From an uncultured Roseobacter sp. (GTDB lineage Bacteria; Pseudomonadota; Alphaproteobacteria; Rhodobacterales; Rhodobacteraceae): a stretch of DNA of 64,000 bases. Location: positions 1 to 64,000 of the forward strand of contig NZ_CANLXG010000005.1 in NCBI RefSeq assembly GCF_947495025.1. Direction: 5' to 3'. Position 1 is the first letter of the stretch. Every line of letters starts with the position of its first letter. Both the position numbers and the translations under genes were made by a program. The notes under the pieces are model-generated. The model saw only the letters and a program-made list of their open reading frames with translations, had not been told where the DNA came from and did not search any database. This document shows, in pieces, positions 9,699-19,245 of the stretch.

Positions 9699-10233
9699 CT
9701 GGCGACCCGAACACAGCTGCATTTTCGATTTCATCATGTCGATGGTCACGAAATCTGTGACAACTCCACCCGGAAATACCCACCTTTGCAAACACTCTGC
9801 AAGGCTGACGATCGCCAGGCTTTGCGACAGCTTCCGGGCTCTCTCCAGAAGCGCGATCCCCCGGCGGTTTTTGACAGCCATTCAGTGCACCCCATGACGT
9901 CCGGTGCCCAGAACTGAACCTCACAGAATGTGGTAGCCACTTTCTCTCAGATGTACCGGGGGGCTGACCGGGTCGAATATGCGCATAAAAACCTGAACCC
10001 GTTCGTTGTCTCCTGTCTGGAAACCTTGAATTATTTCTGAAAAGTGGGTCATCTGAACGACGGTTCACTCTGAACCGCTCTTACTGTTCATTCTGGCTCC
10101 GCTCAATGATGTGGCAGTATCCGGGTGACTTATCTGCTAGGGTTGATTGCATGGTTCTGGAGTCAGAAGCATACGAGCGAATGACTAAATCAAAGACGGG
10201 AATAAACACTTTGCCACTACCTGAGCTTTTCCA
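9699..10233. other. 535-base spacer with no assigned gene
   Basis: Both strands carry open frames of 60-145 codons, but they overlap one another and the end of the preceding gene, and none shows a recognisable motif or clear ribosome binding site. It may be decayed coding DNA, as expected in a rearranged polysaccharide locus, but I cannot identify a parent gene. No tRNA, terminator or insertion sequence end was recognised. Confidence 0.4.
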
Positions 10234-10782
10234 ATGACAGCAACCGGTCTGGACAGAATTGACGGCTCGCGCCTGTCCTTGCGTTTGGCTATGCCCTCTG
10301 ACGCCACTTACATTCACTCGTTACGCGTTAACCCCAGATACAACACTTTTCTTTCCACAGTGTCCGGCACTGCAGAAGATCAGCGTGCGTGGATTGAGCG
10401 TTATAAGACCCGCGAAGCTCTGGGCACTGAGTACTACTATGTGATTGAGCGGTGCTCTGACGCAACTCCTTGTGGGTTAGTACGCCTCTACAACATTGAA
10501 AATAAACAGTTTACCTGGGGCAGCTGGATCCTGGACGAGAACAAGCCGGCAAAAGCTGCACTTGAGAGTGCGGTGCTGATTTACAGGATAGGTTTTGAGC
10601 ACCTTGGGCTAAGTATTTCCAGATTTGACGTCCGCGCCGACAATCAACGAACTTTGGCGTTTCATGATCGTTTCGGAGCCAGAAAAACCGGAAGCAACGA
10701 ACAGGATGTTTTCTTTGAGTACAGCAAAACACAATTCATGCGTGATCGTGCGAAACATGAAAAAGCATACATGTCAGGTTGA
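10234..10782 (+). CDS. GNAT-family N-acetyltransferase
   Basis: A 182-residue protein with the GNAT layout: an N-terminal LSLRLAMPSDATYIHSLR strand-helix, a central strand pair ending in GLVRLYNI, and the C-terminal ADNQRTLAFHDRFGARK helix that closes over acetyl-CoA. It resembles RimJ/PseH-type acetyltransferases used in nonulosonate and amino-sugar acetylation. With DegT aminotransferases nearby, N-acetylation of an amino sugar is the simplest reading. It is alone on its strand and convergent with the GT61 gene. Confidence 0.75.
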   Translation: MTATGLDRIDGSRLSLRLAMPSDATYIHSLRVNPRYNTFLSTVSGTAEDQRAWIERYKTREALGTEYYYVIERCSDATPCGLVRLYNIENKQFTWGSWILDENKPAKAALESAVLIYRIGFEHLGLSISRFDVRADNQRTLAFHDRFGARKTGSNEQDVFFEYSKTQFMRDRAKHEKAYMSG

Positions 10783-10839
10783 CCAGACCTGTTCGAACGG
10801 CGATTAAAGGATTAAATATCTGATTCTGCAGGAGAAAAC

Positions 10840-12183
10840 TCACCCTGTAAGTGCGTCTACGTGCGCGACAAAAGAGTCCACGGGAAGTGTGTAAGCCGTT
10901 TTTGCGGTATCACGCGTGCCAGAAATCTTGTCACTGGAATCAACTGGCAAATACGTAAGCTGGCTTCCAGATGCACATGTCAGGTTCGAGAAAAAACTGC
11001 CCCCCATGTATTCCCTGTGTACCCAGATCAGACCTTTTGTCCCGGGGCGCATGAAAAGCGAGCCCGCCCAGGCCGCGCCTGAGGGTCCGACCACAATATC
11101 GGCATCATGCAGTATCTGAACCTGCTCGCGAAAACTGAGCTTTTCAAGATAGACAATGTGAAAGTCTTTTTTCCTGGCAGCGGCAATGATGTCATCCTGA
11201 TTATACTGACGTACATCGGAAGGACGCGCGAGAAAGACACGCCTTGGCCCGTCCTGTCGCGCTGTTACTGCCAGTTTTTCCAGTACCGCGGAGCGAAAAG
11301 ACTTCATCACTTCCAGGTTCTGGCTGTAATCTGATGGCTCCGGCCAATGCCCGCGTTGCATGTTGAACGGGCCGAAGACGGGTGGTGGACAAAAAAGCAA
11401 TTCTCCGATCCGGTATTGATGAGTTTTTCGCAGCGCCACAACTTCCCTGTTTCCTCGGAAGAGATCCAGAGTTTCGCGAAATGTCGCGTTACCGAAGGCT
11501 TCTTCAGGCACCAGTAGCGGCCAGTCTGCATACTCGGCACCAAGATCCCCGGCCACCATGATCATTGGCAAAATTTCAATCAGCCAGTGATACCAGTTAT
11601 ATGACGCCTCAGCGAAACCGCAGATCCCTCTGACAATCTGTTCTTGTGGTCGGTTTTCGAAAACAAGACGGCCATCGGCATCAAAGGCACAACTTCGCCC
11701 GTTTTCCCAGGAAACACGGTGTTTGTTTTTAAATGCCAGTGAAGGCATCAACCCATACCCGTCCTGGCATAAGACAGAACTGTCAGAACGCACCACTACA
11801 TCGGAAAAGATCAATGGGCTGATCGGGGGCAGTTCTTCACGGATGATCTTTTGCTCAGCCCCGAGTTCCTGTGGCGCCGTAACCTGCGAAACAGAGACGC
11901 CCGTAATCGCCGGCAGTTGCACCGACGCGCCGTTTTGATAAGGAGCAGCATCGACGGTCGTATAGCCCAAGAGCCTCAATGCTCCGGACGCGCTGTTTTT
12001 CAGCAAACCTTCCCTGAATGTCAGACGGATCAGCCTTTTCATCAGGCTTCGGCGAAAATTCATGCGTATCCTTCTGAGATAATAACCCAAGCCCTGTCCG
12101 CGTTGGTCGCGCATTCTGTTGGTATATTTAGCATCATAAATCCAGCCATAATACTGACGATCGGAAAGCGGGCCGACAGCCAC
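10840..12183 (-). CDS. GT61-family (DUF563) glycosyltransferase
   Basis: The 447-residue protein contains the core of glycosyltransferase family 61 in its C-terminal 270 residues: SYNWYHWLIEILPM, the RRVFLARPSDVRQYNQDD segment and IVVGPSGAAWAGSLFMRPGTK. Bacterial members transfer sugars during capsule or exopolysaccharide assembly. The N-terminal 150 residues are variable. The start is uncertain: a GTG at 12183 gives this length, but downstream ATG codons (for example before RDQRGQG) are also possible and no start has a strong Shine-Dalgarno. Confidence 0.8.
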   Translation of the reverse strand: MAVGPLSDRQYYGWIYDAKYTNRMRDQRGQGLGYYLRRIRMNFRRSLMKRLIRLTFREGLLKNSASGALRLLGYTTVDAAPYQNGASVQLPAITGVSVSQVTAPQELGAEQKIIREELPPISPLIFSDVVVRSDSSVLCQDGYGLMPSLAFKNKHRVSWENGRSCAFDADGRLVFENRPQEQIVRGICGFAEASYNWYHWLIEILPMIMVAGDLGAEYADWPLLVPEEAFGNATFRETLDLFRGNREVVALRKTHQYRIGELLFCPPPVFGPFNMQRGHWPEPSDYSQNLEVMKSFRSAVLEKLAVTARQDGPRRVFLARPSDVRQYNQDDIIAAARKKDFHIVYLEKLSFREQVQILHDADIVVGPSGAAWAGSLFMRPGTKGLIWVHREYMGGSFFSNLTCASGSQLTYLPVDSSDKISGTRDTAKTAYTLPVDSFVAHVDALTG

Positions 12184-12764
12184 TTTTCGTCAAATCTGAC
12201 CGCTCCGGAGCTCAAAACGTTCTGACAGAGGCTAGCACAATGGCCGTCGTTTTTCTTCCCGGCAGGGTCATGCGCAATTCCGGCTTCTTCCCTTAAAATG
12301 GTTTTTTCATCCACCGCATTGTCAGTGCCTGCCAGCAAACGCACAACGCTTTCACCGGACTCACAAGTTACCGGAAGGGAAATATCAGAGTACATAAAGT
12401 TGGCTGGAGTCCTGGCAGTCGTCCCCAGATAACGTCCCGCTTACGGGCCAACAACCATCAAGTTGGCGAACTTGGGCGATGGTTTTCACAATAGGCTGAG
12501 CATCACGGACCTGGCTTTCGCTATCGGGTAACACGGTGTTTTTTGCCGTGGGGACTATAAAAACTGGTGCACAGGGTGCTGCAACTTCGCAAAAAACCGG
12601 TTCCGGAGATTCTGTTTCACCGCTTCGGGTTTTTCTGCGTCAAACGGCCGAACAGCCGGCATTCAAACCTGACCTGAACGTGACAGGCGCGAAGGGATTA
12701 TGCGATCTTGAATTCAGTACAGGTTCCAGTTCAGCTCGTTCAGCAAGCATTTCCTTTCATACAC
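12184..12764. other. 581-base spacer, possible attenuator hairpin only
   Basis: No supported gene. A nested inverted repeat at 12454-12486 (outer arms ACCATC/GATGGT, inner arms AAGTT/AACTT) is followed by a short T run and could be a weak terminator or attenuator on the plus strand. The rest is low in recognisable signal. Long spacers like this occur between most genes of this locus, unlike the packed photosynthesis genes to the right. Confidence 0.35.
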
Positions 12765-13928
12765 TCACCCGGGGTCGCGGACGGTTGTGGACGCCAAGCG
12801 GCGTCTGACTGTTGTCTGCGCTTCGTTCAGAGCTTCTTCAGAAGCGGGTGTGGTCAGTCTTCTCAGTATTTCAAGCGTTTTCCTGGATGTATCGGGGTCA
12901 AGCCAAAGTGGAGATTTCTTGAGAAATGGAAACCCACAGTCAAAGATGTTAAATTCTGCGGTGGCATAGCTGACACCCTTGCGGGCGGCGGCGGTCAAAA
13001 TGAAACTTATAACGTCGTCCCTGGGCAGATCGGGCAGAATTACGTCGACGCGCTGCTGAACCTCTCGCATTCTGCGGTCATCCATAATGATCAGCATGCT
13101 GGCAATGCGGCGCAACCGGATGTCGTCCAGCTGGGTCAGCTTCTGCTTCATTCGCCCGACATCAAATGTGGCACCATGCGAAAACCCGTTTTTCAGCGCC
13201 CACTGGGTCAGACCGATCTCTCCACGACGCACGGTCCGCTTTTTGCTGTTGCTCAAAGGAAAACGCTTCCAGAAATTCAGGAAACCCGGATGGCCGAGCA
13301 TTTTGTTCGAAAAACTCAGCGCAAAAGAACAATAGTGGAAATTCGGGTGATCCACGCGATAGTCAAACTCGATATCCGCAAATGCCTCAGGCTCTGGTCT
13401 GGGCAAACCATAGTTGGATGCGGCAGCCGCGAAATCCACACCCAGAGCTTCGACATCCTCCAGCCAGTCGGTGGTATCCTGAATAGGAAACCACGTAGAG
13501 TCGTTCAGCAAAATGAGTTGCTCAAGCGCAGGAATGTCAGCACCAAGCGACAGAACGCCTTCACGATAACCCCCAAAATCATATCCGAAATTCGGGCGCT
13601 CGATATAATGATGACACAGGTTCAGAATGCGCTTCTTGTCATCTGAGGACAGAGGGACGTTGGAAACCACCGTTGTGGCGACGCCCTTTTCAGTCAGATA
13701 ACGCAGGCTCCGCTCATGGGACGCAAGTACACCTTCCGATGGAAAAATCAGATATACGGCCCGACGCGGGCTCGCCGGTTGCGCGCCGGGTTCCTGCCGG
13801 ACGCTTCCTGACAAAACCACATCATAGTATCGGGCGCCAAAGAACCATGTGAGCAGCCCTTCCGGAAAATTGATCACACTACGCATCAAACGCTTGAATT
13901 CACGCCTGATTTTCCACGATGATATCAT
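12765..13928 (-). CDS. RgpF-like rhamnan synthesis protein
   Basis: A 387-residue protein matching the rhamnan-synthesis F family. It has RAVYLIFPSEGVLASHERSL near the N-terminus, ERPNFGYDFGGYREG centrally, LILLNDSTWFPI, and the FNIFDCG segment near the C-terminus. Family members polymerise or modify rhamnose-rich cell wall or O-antigen polysaccharide, probably as glycosyltransferases. The gene lies about 100 bases after a GT2 gene on the same strand. Together with GT61 further on, this makes a minus-strand glycosyltransferase series. Confidence 0.82.
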   Translation of the reverse strand: MISSWKIRREFKRLMRSVINFPEGLLTWFFGARYYDVVLSGSVRQEPGAQPASPRRAVYLIFPSEGVLASHERSLRYLTEKGVATTVVSNVPLSSDDKKRILNLCHHYIERPNFGYDFGGYREGVLSLGADIPALEQLILLNDSTWFPIQDTTDWLEDVEALGVDFAAAASNYGLPRPEPEAFADIEFDYRVDHPNFHYCSFALSFSNKMLGHPGFLNFWKRFPLSNSKKRTVRRGEIGLTQWALKNGFSHGATFDVGRMKQKLTQLDDIRLRRIASMLIIMDDRRMREVQQRVDVILPDLPRDDVISFILTAAARKGVSYATAEFNIFDCGFPFLKKSPLWLDPDTSRKTLEILRRLTTPASEEALNEAQTTVRRRLASTTVRDPG

Positions 13929-14025
13929 TTCGCGCCTTTACCTGTACATCTGGGGACGACGACGTATCCCTGAATCATCGGATAATTTCAATGCACATAC
14001 CACGGTCGGCACAACGTGGCCCCGC

Positions 14026-15075
14026 TCAACCAAACCACGCGGGAACCAGCGAAACTGCCGCATGCGCGCGTTGCCTGAATGTAAGATAGTTCATTGACGC
14101 AAACGCCAGTAAAGCGTTCCTGTCCCTGCGCCGGCGCGCCGCCTTTATCGATGCATTTGCAAATCTCCGGGTGATTTGGGGTGCGTGTTCGGCGCCAAAC
14201 AATTCCGCAGTCTTCTGCCGTGCCCATTCCCAGTCTTGCAGACTATCCATCCCCATCGTATCCCATCTGAAAGCGCGCCATCTGTCAGCCGGGACATACT
14301 TTGCGACCACTTCTGCGACCAGTGTGAACTGCCGGCGTGTGACCCTGTGCACGTTGGCACCATGTAAGCGGTACAGCCACAGAGCATCAGGATCAAAACA
14401 GAACCGCATGCCCGTCGAAACCATTTCCCCGAAAACACGCATAAAGAATGCATAGTCATCGGCAATCAAGTCGGTATCAAACCCACCCATGCGTTCTGTA
14501 ACAGTCCGGCGCACAACCATTCCCTGCAGGTTCAGTCGCGACACCTGAACATAGAGGTGTTGTTCCAGTAACTGGCGCGCGTCTCCTGCGTTCAGAAGCT
14601 GCAGCAGGTCGGGTCGGTAAATGTTCTGCATCCGCATTGTGGGGTCAGCGGCAAAGGGAACAGCCCGCGCGAGCATAAGTGCAATCCGGGGATCACCTTC
14701 CAACGCCCGAACTGTTTTCTCCAATGGAAAAGCCGGACCCAGCATATCGTCCCCGGACATAAACAGGATGTACTCCCCTTCTGAGGACTCCAGAAGCGTT
14801 TGCAGATTGCCAGAAATGTGACCACCGCTGTTATCCTGTTCGATCAGATGAATTTCCTTTGGAGCAGTCCTTGCAAATTCCCGCGCCCTGGCGGCTGTTG
14901 CATCTGTTGATCCATCATCGAGTACCCAGATTTTCAGCGCTGCATAGTTCAGTGCGACCAGACTCTCCAGGCAGGGTTGGATAAAGTCTTCCTGGTTATA
15001 AGTCAGAACCAGTACTGCGACAGACGGCACATCCGTTTCGTCATTCAATGCCGCCAGTGACGTCTGTTTTGCCAT
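14026..15075 (-). CDS. GT2-family glycosyltransferase
   Basis: The 349-residue protein has a GT-A domain in the first 220 residues: VAVLVLTYNQEDFIQPCLESL, then IWVLDDGSTDATAA, then YILFMSGDDML with the metal-binding acidic pair. The C-terminal part is variable and has no clear membrane helix. It probably adds one sugar to the lipid-linked repeat unit of the surface glycan. It is likely the first gene of a unit with the RgpF-like gene. Confidence 0.85.
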   Translation of the reverse strand: MAKQTSLAALNDETDVPSVAVLVLTYNQEDFIQPCLESLVALNYAALKIWVLDDGSTDATAARAREFARTAPKEIHLIEQDNSGGHISGNLQTLLESSEGEYILFMSGDDMLGPAFPLEKTVRALEGDPRIALMLARAVPFAADPTMRMQNIYRPDLLQLLNAGDARQLLEQHLYVQVSRLNLQGMVVRRTVTERMGGFDTDLIADDYAFFMRVFGEMVSTGMRFCFDPDALWLYRLHGANVHRVTRRQFTLVAEVVAKYVPADRWRAFRWDTMGMDSLQDWEWARQKTAELFGAEHAPQITRRFANASIKAARRRRDRNALLAFASMNYLTFRQRAHAAVSLVPAWFG

Positions 15076-15741
15076 GCGGTTGTTCTACCTTCTCAGGATG
15101 GAGCACTCAGCGCATCAAGAAGGCTCCGGGCTTCCGCAAAAACCCAGGCCGGAAACCTTAATGCACTGCAGAAAACTAACTCTTGCGCAACATGCTGTCA
15201 TCCGAAAAACCGTCGGTTATTCCGCGTCCAAACCACTTTGAAAGCATGCCAAAGCAACTGCAGAGGGCGAGAAAAAAACCTTCTTAAAGCTTCGAAATCT
15301 TCCAGGGCCAACATCGTCATCCTGCCACGTCTTTTGAAACCCATGCGCCCCTCAGTCTCTTCCTGTCCGGCCAAAACAGCTCTTTTCTGCGCCGTGCAAC
15401 GTGGGCGCGCCTCCAGCGGACAAATCCCGGACCATTCCAAAGAACAACAGGACATCCATCATTGGTGACGTTTAACTTTCCGGCGAAACGGCGCTGACCT
15501 CAGCAGCCGTCACTCTGAGACCGGTGTCGGCACCTGACGGCTTTACCCGGCTGGTCCATGATCACCGTCAACAAAAACTGAATATCTGGAAAGATGGCGA
15601 ATGACCAAAGCGAGAGAATTCGACGCAATAACAGGCATCTAATCACCTTGTACTTTCCAAGAAAGAAAAGATCACAGTTTTGCCGAACCGACTGTGTCAC
15701 AAAGACATTTCCGGGTACGAGGGCCAGTCTGGTGCAAAGAT
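15076..15741. other. 666-base spacer, no supported gene
   Basis: An 85-codon minus-strand frame (15198-15455) is open here. Its C-terminal 48 residues, from an internal ATG, are basic and amphipathic, but it has no family resemblance and no clear ribosome binding site, so I do not annotate it as a gene. Nothing else was recognised. Confidence 0.4.
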
Positions 15742-16845
15742 TCAGATTCTGGCGGCAATCCGGTTTACGGCATCAATGACAACGTCCTGATCCGCGTGTG
15801 TCAGTTGCGGGCCGATCGGCAGGCTCAACATGTCCCCGGCCATATTCTCCGAAAGAGGAAAATCGCCTTTGCTGAACCCCTGATCCGCGTAGGCTTGCTG
15901 CAAATGAGGCGGCACAGGATAGTGGATTGCGGTACCGACGCCGAGTTCCGTAAGCTCTGACTGCAGCTGATCCCGCTTGGGGTGGCGGATAACGAACAGA
16001 TGCCAGACCGGGTCCGCCCAGTTGGGCACATAAGGCAGGCCAACACCTGTCAGACCATCAAGATAACGTCTGGCCAGGACGCGGCGACGTGCATTCCACT
16101 TTTTCAGGTGGTCCAGTTTCACACTCAGCACTGCAGCCTGAACAGGATCCAGACGACTGTTCGGACCCTGGACTTCGTTAATGTATTTTTCACGCGAACC
16201 ATAGTTGCGCAAAACGCGCAGACGATCAGCAACGTCGTCGCGGTTCGTTGTAACGCCGCCACCGTCACCCATGGCACCAAGGTTCTTGCCCGGATAAAAA
16301 CTCCAGCACACCGCATCACTGTGAGCGCCGATCTGCCGGTTCCGGTATACGGCACCGTGGGCCTGTGCAGCGTCTTCGACAATGGCCAGCCCGTGTTTCT
16401 GACCCATTGCGAGAATCGGATCAATGTCAGCCGGCTGACCGTAAAGATGCACCGCAATAATGGCCCGCGTCCGTGTCGTGACTGCCGCACCGATAAGTGC
16501 CGGGTCAATGTTACAGGTCCGCGGATCGGGCTCAACAGGAACGGGCGCCGCACCCACAGCCGACACAGCAAGCCAGGTAGCGATGAATGTATTGGCAGGC
16601 ACAATCACTTCATCACCTGGCCCGATATTCAGTGCGCGCAGGCTCAGTACAAGGGCATCCAGGCCATTCGCGACAGTCACGCAGTGCTTCGCCTCGCAGA
16701 ATTCCGCGTACCGCTTTTCAAACTCTTCGACCTCCGGCCCCAGGATGTACCACCCGCTTTCCACAACTCGTGAAACAGCCGCATCAATGTCTGGTTTGAG
16801 TTCCAGATATCCTTCTTTCAGATCCAGAAAGGGAACCGGTGGCAT
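15742..16845 (-). CDS. FdtB-like sugar-nucleotide aminotransferase (DegT family)
   Basis: A 367-residue DegT/DnrJ/EryC1 aminotransferase with the full motif set: VANGLDALVLSLRAL, DEVIVPANTFIAT, the PLP-pyridine aspartate in IVEDAAQAHGA (D158), and the PLP lysine in SFYPGKNLGAMGDGG (K187). It closely resembles dTDP-3-oxo-6-deoxyhexose aminotransferases (FdtB/QdtB/DesV type). The divergent neighbour is an FdtA-type 3,4-ketoisomerase, so the pair plausibly makes a dTDP-3-amino-3,6-dideoxyhexose. The rmlA/rmlB genes for the precursor are not in the window. Confidence 0.88.
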   Translation of the reverse strand: MPPVPFLDLKEGYLELKPDIDAAVSRVVESGWYILGPEVEEFEKRYAEFCEAKHCVTVANGLDALVLSLRALNIGPGDEVIVPANTFIATWLAVSAVGAAPVPVEPDPRTCNIDPALIGAAVTTRTRAIIAVHLYGQPADIDPILAMGQKHGLAIVEDAAQAHGAVYRNRQIGAHSDAVCWSFYPGKNLGAMGDGGGVTTNRDDVADRLRVLRNYGSREKYINEVQGPNSRLDPVQAAVLSVKLDHLKKWNARRRVLARRYLDGLTGVGLPYVPNWADPVWHLFVIRHPKRDQLQSELTELGVGTAIHYPVPPHLQQAYADQGFSKGDFPLSENMAGDMLSLPIGPQLTHADQDVVIDAVNRIAARI

Positions 16846-17004
16846 AGGATGGATTCTCCAAAAGATTCAGGTTTCGCAGGCAGGCGATGCATCCCTGTTT
16901 ACACCGGTTTATCCTGACTTTGACAGGCCCTGGAAACAACTTGCTGCCTTGTGACGACGGCGGCATTCAAATATGGTTTTGTCAGCTAACTGAGTGACCT
17001 TGAC

Positions 17005-17406
17005 ATGCCCCTTTCTGACTGTCGCCAAATCGACCTGCCCAGGATTACAGATCAACGCGGCAACCTTACTTTTGTTGAAGCGGGCAACCATATCCCGTTT
17101 GATATAAAGCGGGTCTACTACCTGTATGACGTCCCGGGCGGTTCCGATCGCGGAGAACACGCACACCGGAACCTGCATCAGTTCGTCATCTGCATGTCCG
17201 GCAGCTTTGATCTGCTTCTCAAAGACGGGACGAACGAACGCAGATTTCATCTGAACAGATCTTACTATGGCATCTATGTCTGCCCGATGATGTGGCGGTA
17301 TCTCGACAATTTCTCATCGGGCGCGGTCTGCATGGTACTGGCCTCAGAGAAATATGACGAGAGCGACTATATACGAGACTGGGATGAGTACCTCGCCGCA
17401 GTGTGA
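17005..17406 (+). CDS. FdtA-type dTDP-4-oxo-6-deoxyhexose 3,4-ketoisomerase
   Basis: A 133-residue single-domain cupin of the FdtA/QdtA/WxcM-C family. The signature GSDRGEHAHRNLHQF (about 47-60) carries the catalytic histidines, and GIYVCPMMWRYLDNFSSG follows as in the family. It would isomerise dTDP-4-oxo-6-deoxyhexose to the 3-oxo form, the substrate of the aminotransferase encoded divergently. The 159-base spacer between the two genes probably holds promoters for both. This gene marks the right end of the polysaccharide locus. Confidence 0.85.
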   Translation: MPLSDCRQIDLPRITDQRGNLTFVEAGNHIPFDIKRVYYLYDVPGGSDRGEHAHRNLHQFVICMSGSFDLLLKDGTNERRFHLNRSYYGIYVCPMMWRYLDNFSSGAVCMVLASEKYDESDYIRDWDEYLAAV

Positions 17407-17526
17407 TCTACAGAACTGAGACTTCTTCCCTTCAAGCTGACATCAGTAGTCTGATCTGGAATTGACCCATGCCGTCATTAACCGGCGCAGAGTCGTCTTG
17501 CTCCAGCCTTTCAGACAATGCTCTGG

Positions 17527-18066
17527 TTAACCGCGCACATCCTCCGCGAGGGCACCGAATATCGTGCCCGCATGATCGCGCAGATAAATCCGCAACCAGG
17601 GGGTGTAGCGTTCGGGTCGCTGCTGTGCATCCTGGATCAGGTCGGGGAAACGGACCCATTCCACGGCCATAACTTCTTCGGGGCTGGGCTTGATAACCAG
17701 ACTCTCGTCGGCCTCTGCAACGTAGACATCGACCACTTCATGCTCCGTCAGCCCGCCCCCCACTTCCGCGCGATACTCCAGATGATGCCGGTGCTCCGGC
17801 GCAAGACCTGTGATGCCCAGTTCGTCGTCCAGTCGCCGGTTCGCACAGTCGAGCGGCGCCTCATCCCATTGCGGGTGTGTGCAGCAGGTGTTCGTCCACA
17901 ACCCCGGCGTATGATATTTGCACATGGCGCGCTGCTGCATCAGCACCGCATCGCCCTTCAGCACGAAAACCGAAACGGCCTTGTGGCGCAGCCCTTTGAC
18001 GTGCGCTTCCAGCTTTTCAACAGGCGTCAGCGTGCCGTTCACCCAGGCCGGGATCATGATCGTCAT
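17527..18066 (-). CDS. idi: Isopentenyl-diphosphate delta-isomerase, type 1
   Basis: The 179-residue Nudix-fold enzyme interconverts IPP and DMAPP, feeding geranylgeranyl diphosphate to both the carotenoid and the phytyl-tail branches. Visible residues are the catalytic cysteine in TNTCCTHP (about 59-65), the DDELGI element, metal-site TEHEV (107-111) and the EEVMAVEW segment. The ATG at 18066 overlaps the bchP stop (ATGA), giving tight coupling. The longer in-frame extension upstream is antisense-like sequence inside bchP. It is the last gene of the bchG-pucC-like-bchP-idi unit, the usual place in Rhodobacteraceae clusters. Confidence 0.93.
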   Translation of the reverse strand: MTIMIPAWVNGTLTPVEKLEAHVKGLRHKAVSVFVLKGDAVLMQQRAMCKYHTPGLWTNTCCTHPQWDEAPLDCANRRLDDELGITGLAPEHRHHLEYRAEVGGGLTEHEVVDVYVAEADESLVIKPSPEEVMAVEWVRFPDLIQDAQQRPERYTPWLRIYLRDHAGTIFGALAEDVRG

Positions 18067-19244
18067 ACGCGCGTCGTTGCCACAAGCCCGGTCAGATGCG
18101 CAAGGTTCTTGATCCCGATTTTCAGATGCGCCATGGGCCGGGCGCGCACCAGCTTCTTGTTCATGTACGCCTCGAATGTCAGCCGCTGCACGTCGATGTC
18201 GTGACACAGCGATACAAAGCGTTCGCGTCTCTCATCACTGCGGTAATAGGCGTTCTGCATCGACCCAAGCACACGGAAAACCATTTTGTGCTCGCGCATG
18301 AACAACTGCCGTGCAAGCCGCAGGTCCTTTACCCGGCCCGAGGCCAGGGTCGCAGCACAGGCTGTGGCCGCCACACGTCCACCGACCATTGCGTAATAGA
18401 TCCCTTCGCCCGAAGACGGCGCAACCACGCCCGCCGCATCCCCGGCCAGCAGGACATCTTTCCCGTTGTCCCAGCGGTCCAGCGGTCGCAGCGGAATGGG
18501 CGCGCCCTCTTTGCGGATTGTCTCGCAGTCTGTAAGACCGGAGGCTTCGCGCAGAGCGGCCGTCGCCTGCTTGAGGTTAACCGACGACAGCTCTGTGCCC
18601 ATGCCGACACTGGCGCTGTCACCATGCGGGAAAACCCAGCCGTAGAAATCCGGTGAAATAGATCCGTCATAGATCACGTCACAGCGCTTCGGGTCATAGA
18701 TTTCGGACTTTGGCGGTGCTTTGATGATCTCGTGATAGGCAAAAACCAGCGGTACCTTGTCCGCGTCCTTTACTTCGGCCAGACCTACACGGGATTTGGC
18801 ACCATCCGCACCGATTACCAGTTTGCAGGGCAGCTCACGCTCTTCCTGCGTGGCCTTGTCGCGATAGACCACCACCGGCGTTCCCTCCGGGCGTTTGATG
18901 CGCACAAAGGTACCGGTGAAATAATCGGCGCCGGCCTCTGCGGCGCGGGCGCGCAGAAACGGGTCAAAATCCTTGCGGTCCACCATTCCCACGAAACCGT
19001 TTTCGATGGGGATATCCACCATCCGCCCGGTGGGCGAGATCATGCGTGCGGTATTCACTTTGGCCAGCAACTGGTCATCGGTGATACCAAAATCCTGCAT
19101 CAGCCGCGGAGGTATGGCCCCACCACAGGGTTTGATCCGGCCCTCTCTGTCAAGCAGCGCAACCCGATGACCGGAATTCACAAGGTCCAGTGCTGCGGTC
19201 GCCCCGGACGGGCCGCCACCTACGACGACTACATCATACTGCAT
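18063..19244 (-). CDS. bchP: Geranylgeranyl reductase
   Basis: A 393-residue flavoprotein that reduces the geranylgeranyl tail of bacteriochlorophyll to phytyl in three steps. The FAD-binding DVVVVGGGPSGATAALDL is at the N-terminus and a second flavin motif, GKDVLLAGDAAGVVAPSSGEGI, lies near residue 265. These and the length fit BchP/ChlP. It follows the pucC-like gene by one base and overlaps idi by four bases. It acts at the cytoplasmic face of the membrane on the BchG product. Confidence 0.95.
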   Translation of the reverse strand: MQYDVVVVGGGPSGATAALDLVNSGHRVALLDREGRIKPCGGAIPPRLMQDFGITDDQLLAKVNTARMISPTGRMVDIPIENGFVGMVDRKDFDPFLRARAAEAGADYFTGTFVRIKRPEGTPVVVYRDKATQEERELPCKLVIGADGAKSRVGLAEVKDADKVPLVFAYHEIIKAPPKSEIYDPKRCDVIYDGSISPDFYGWVFPHGDSASVGMGTELSSVNLKQATAALREASGLTDCETIRKEGAPIPLRPLDRWDNGKDVLLAGDAAGVVAPSSGEGIYYAMVGGRVAATACAATLASGRVKDLRLARQLFMREHKMVFRVLGSMQNAYYRSDERRERFVSLCHDIDVQRLTFEAYMNKKLVRARPMAHLKIGIKNLAHLTGLVATTRV

Positions 19245-19245
19245 A

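Noticed and set aside
9634..10068. Minus-strand ORFs of 64-144 codons after the DegT gene
   Set aside because: They overlap each other in different frames and the end of a real gene; no motif was recognised, and I could not relate them to a transposase.
12454..12486. Nested inverted repeat as a firm terminator
   Set aside because: The stem is short and bulged and the T run is only four bases; kept as a possibility in the spacer entry only.
15198..15455. 85-codon minus-strand ORF between a GT2 gene and the FdtB-like gene
   Set aside because: No clear ribosome binding site, no family resemblance and an odd cysteine-rich start; probably chance.
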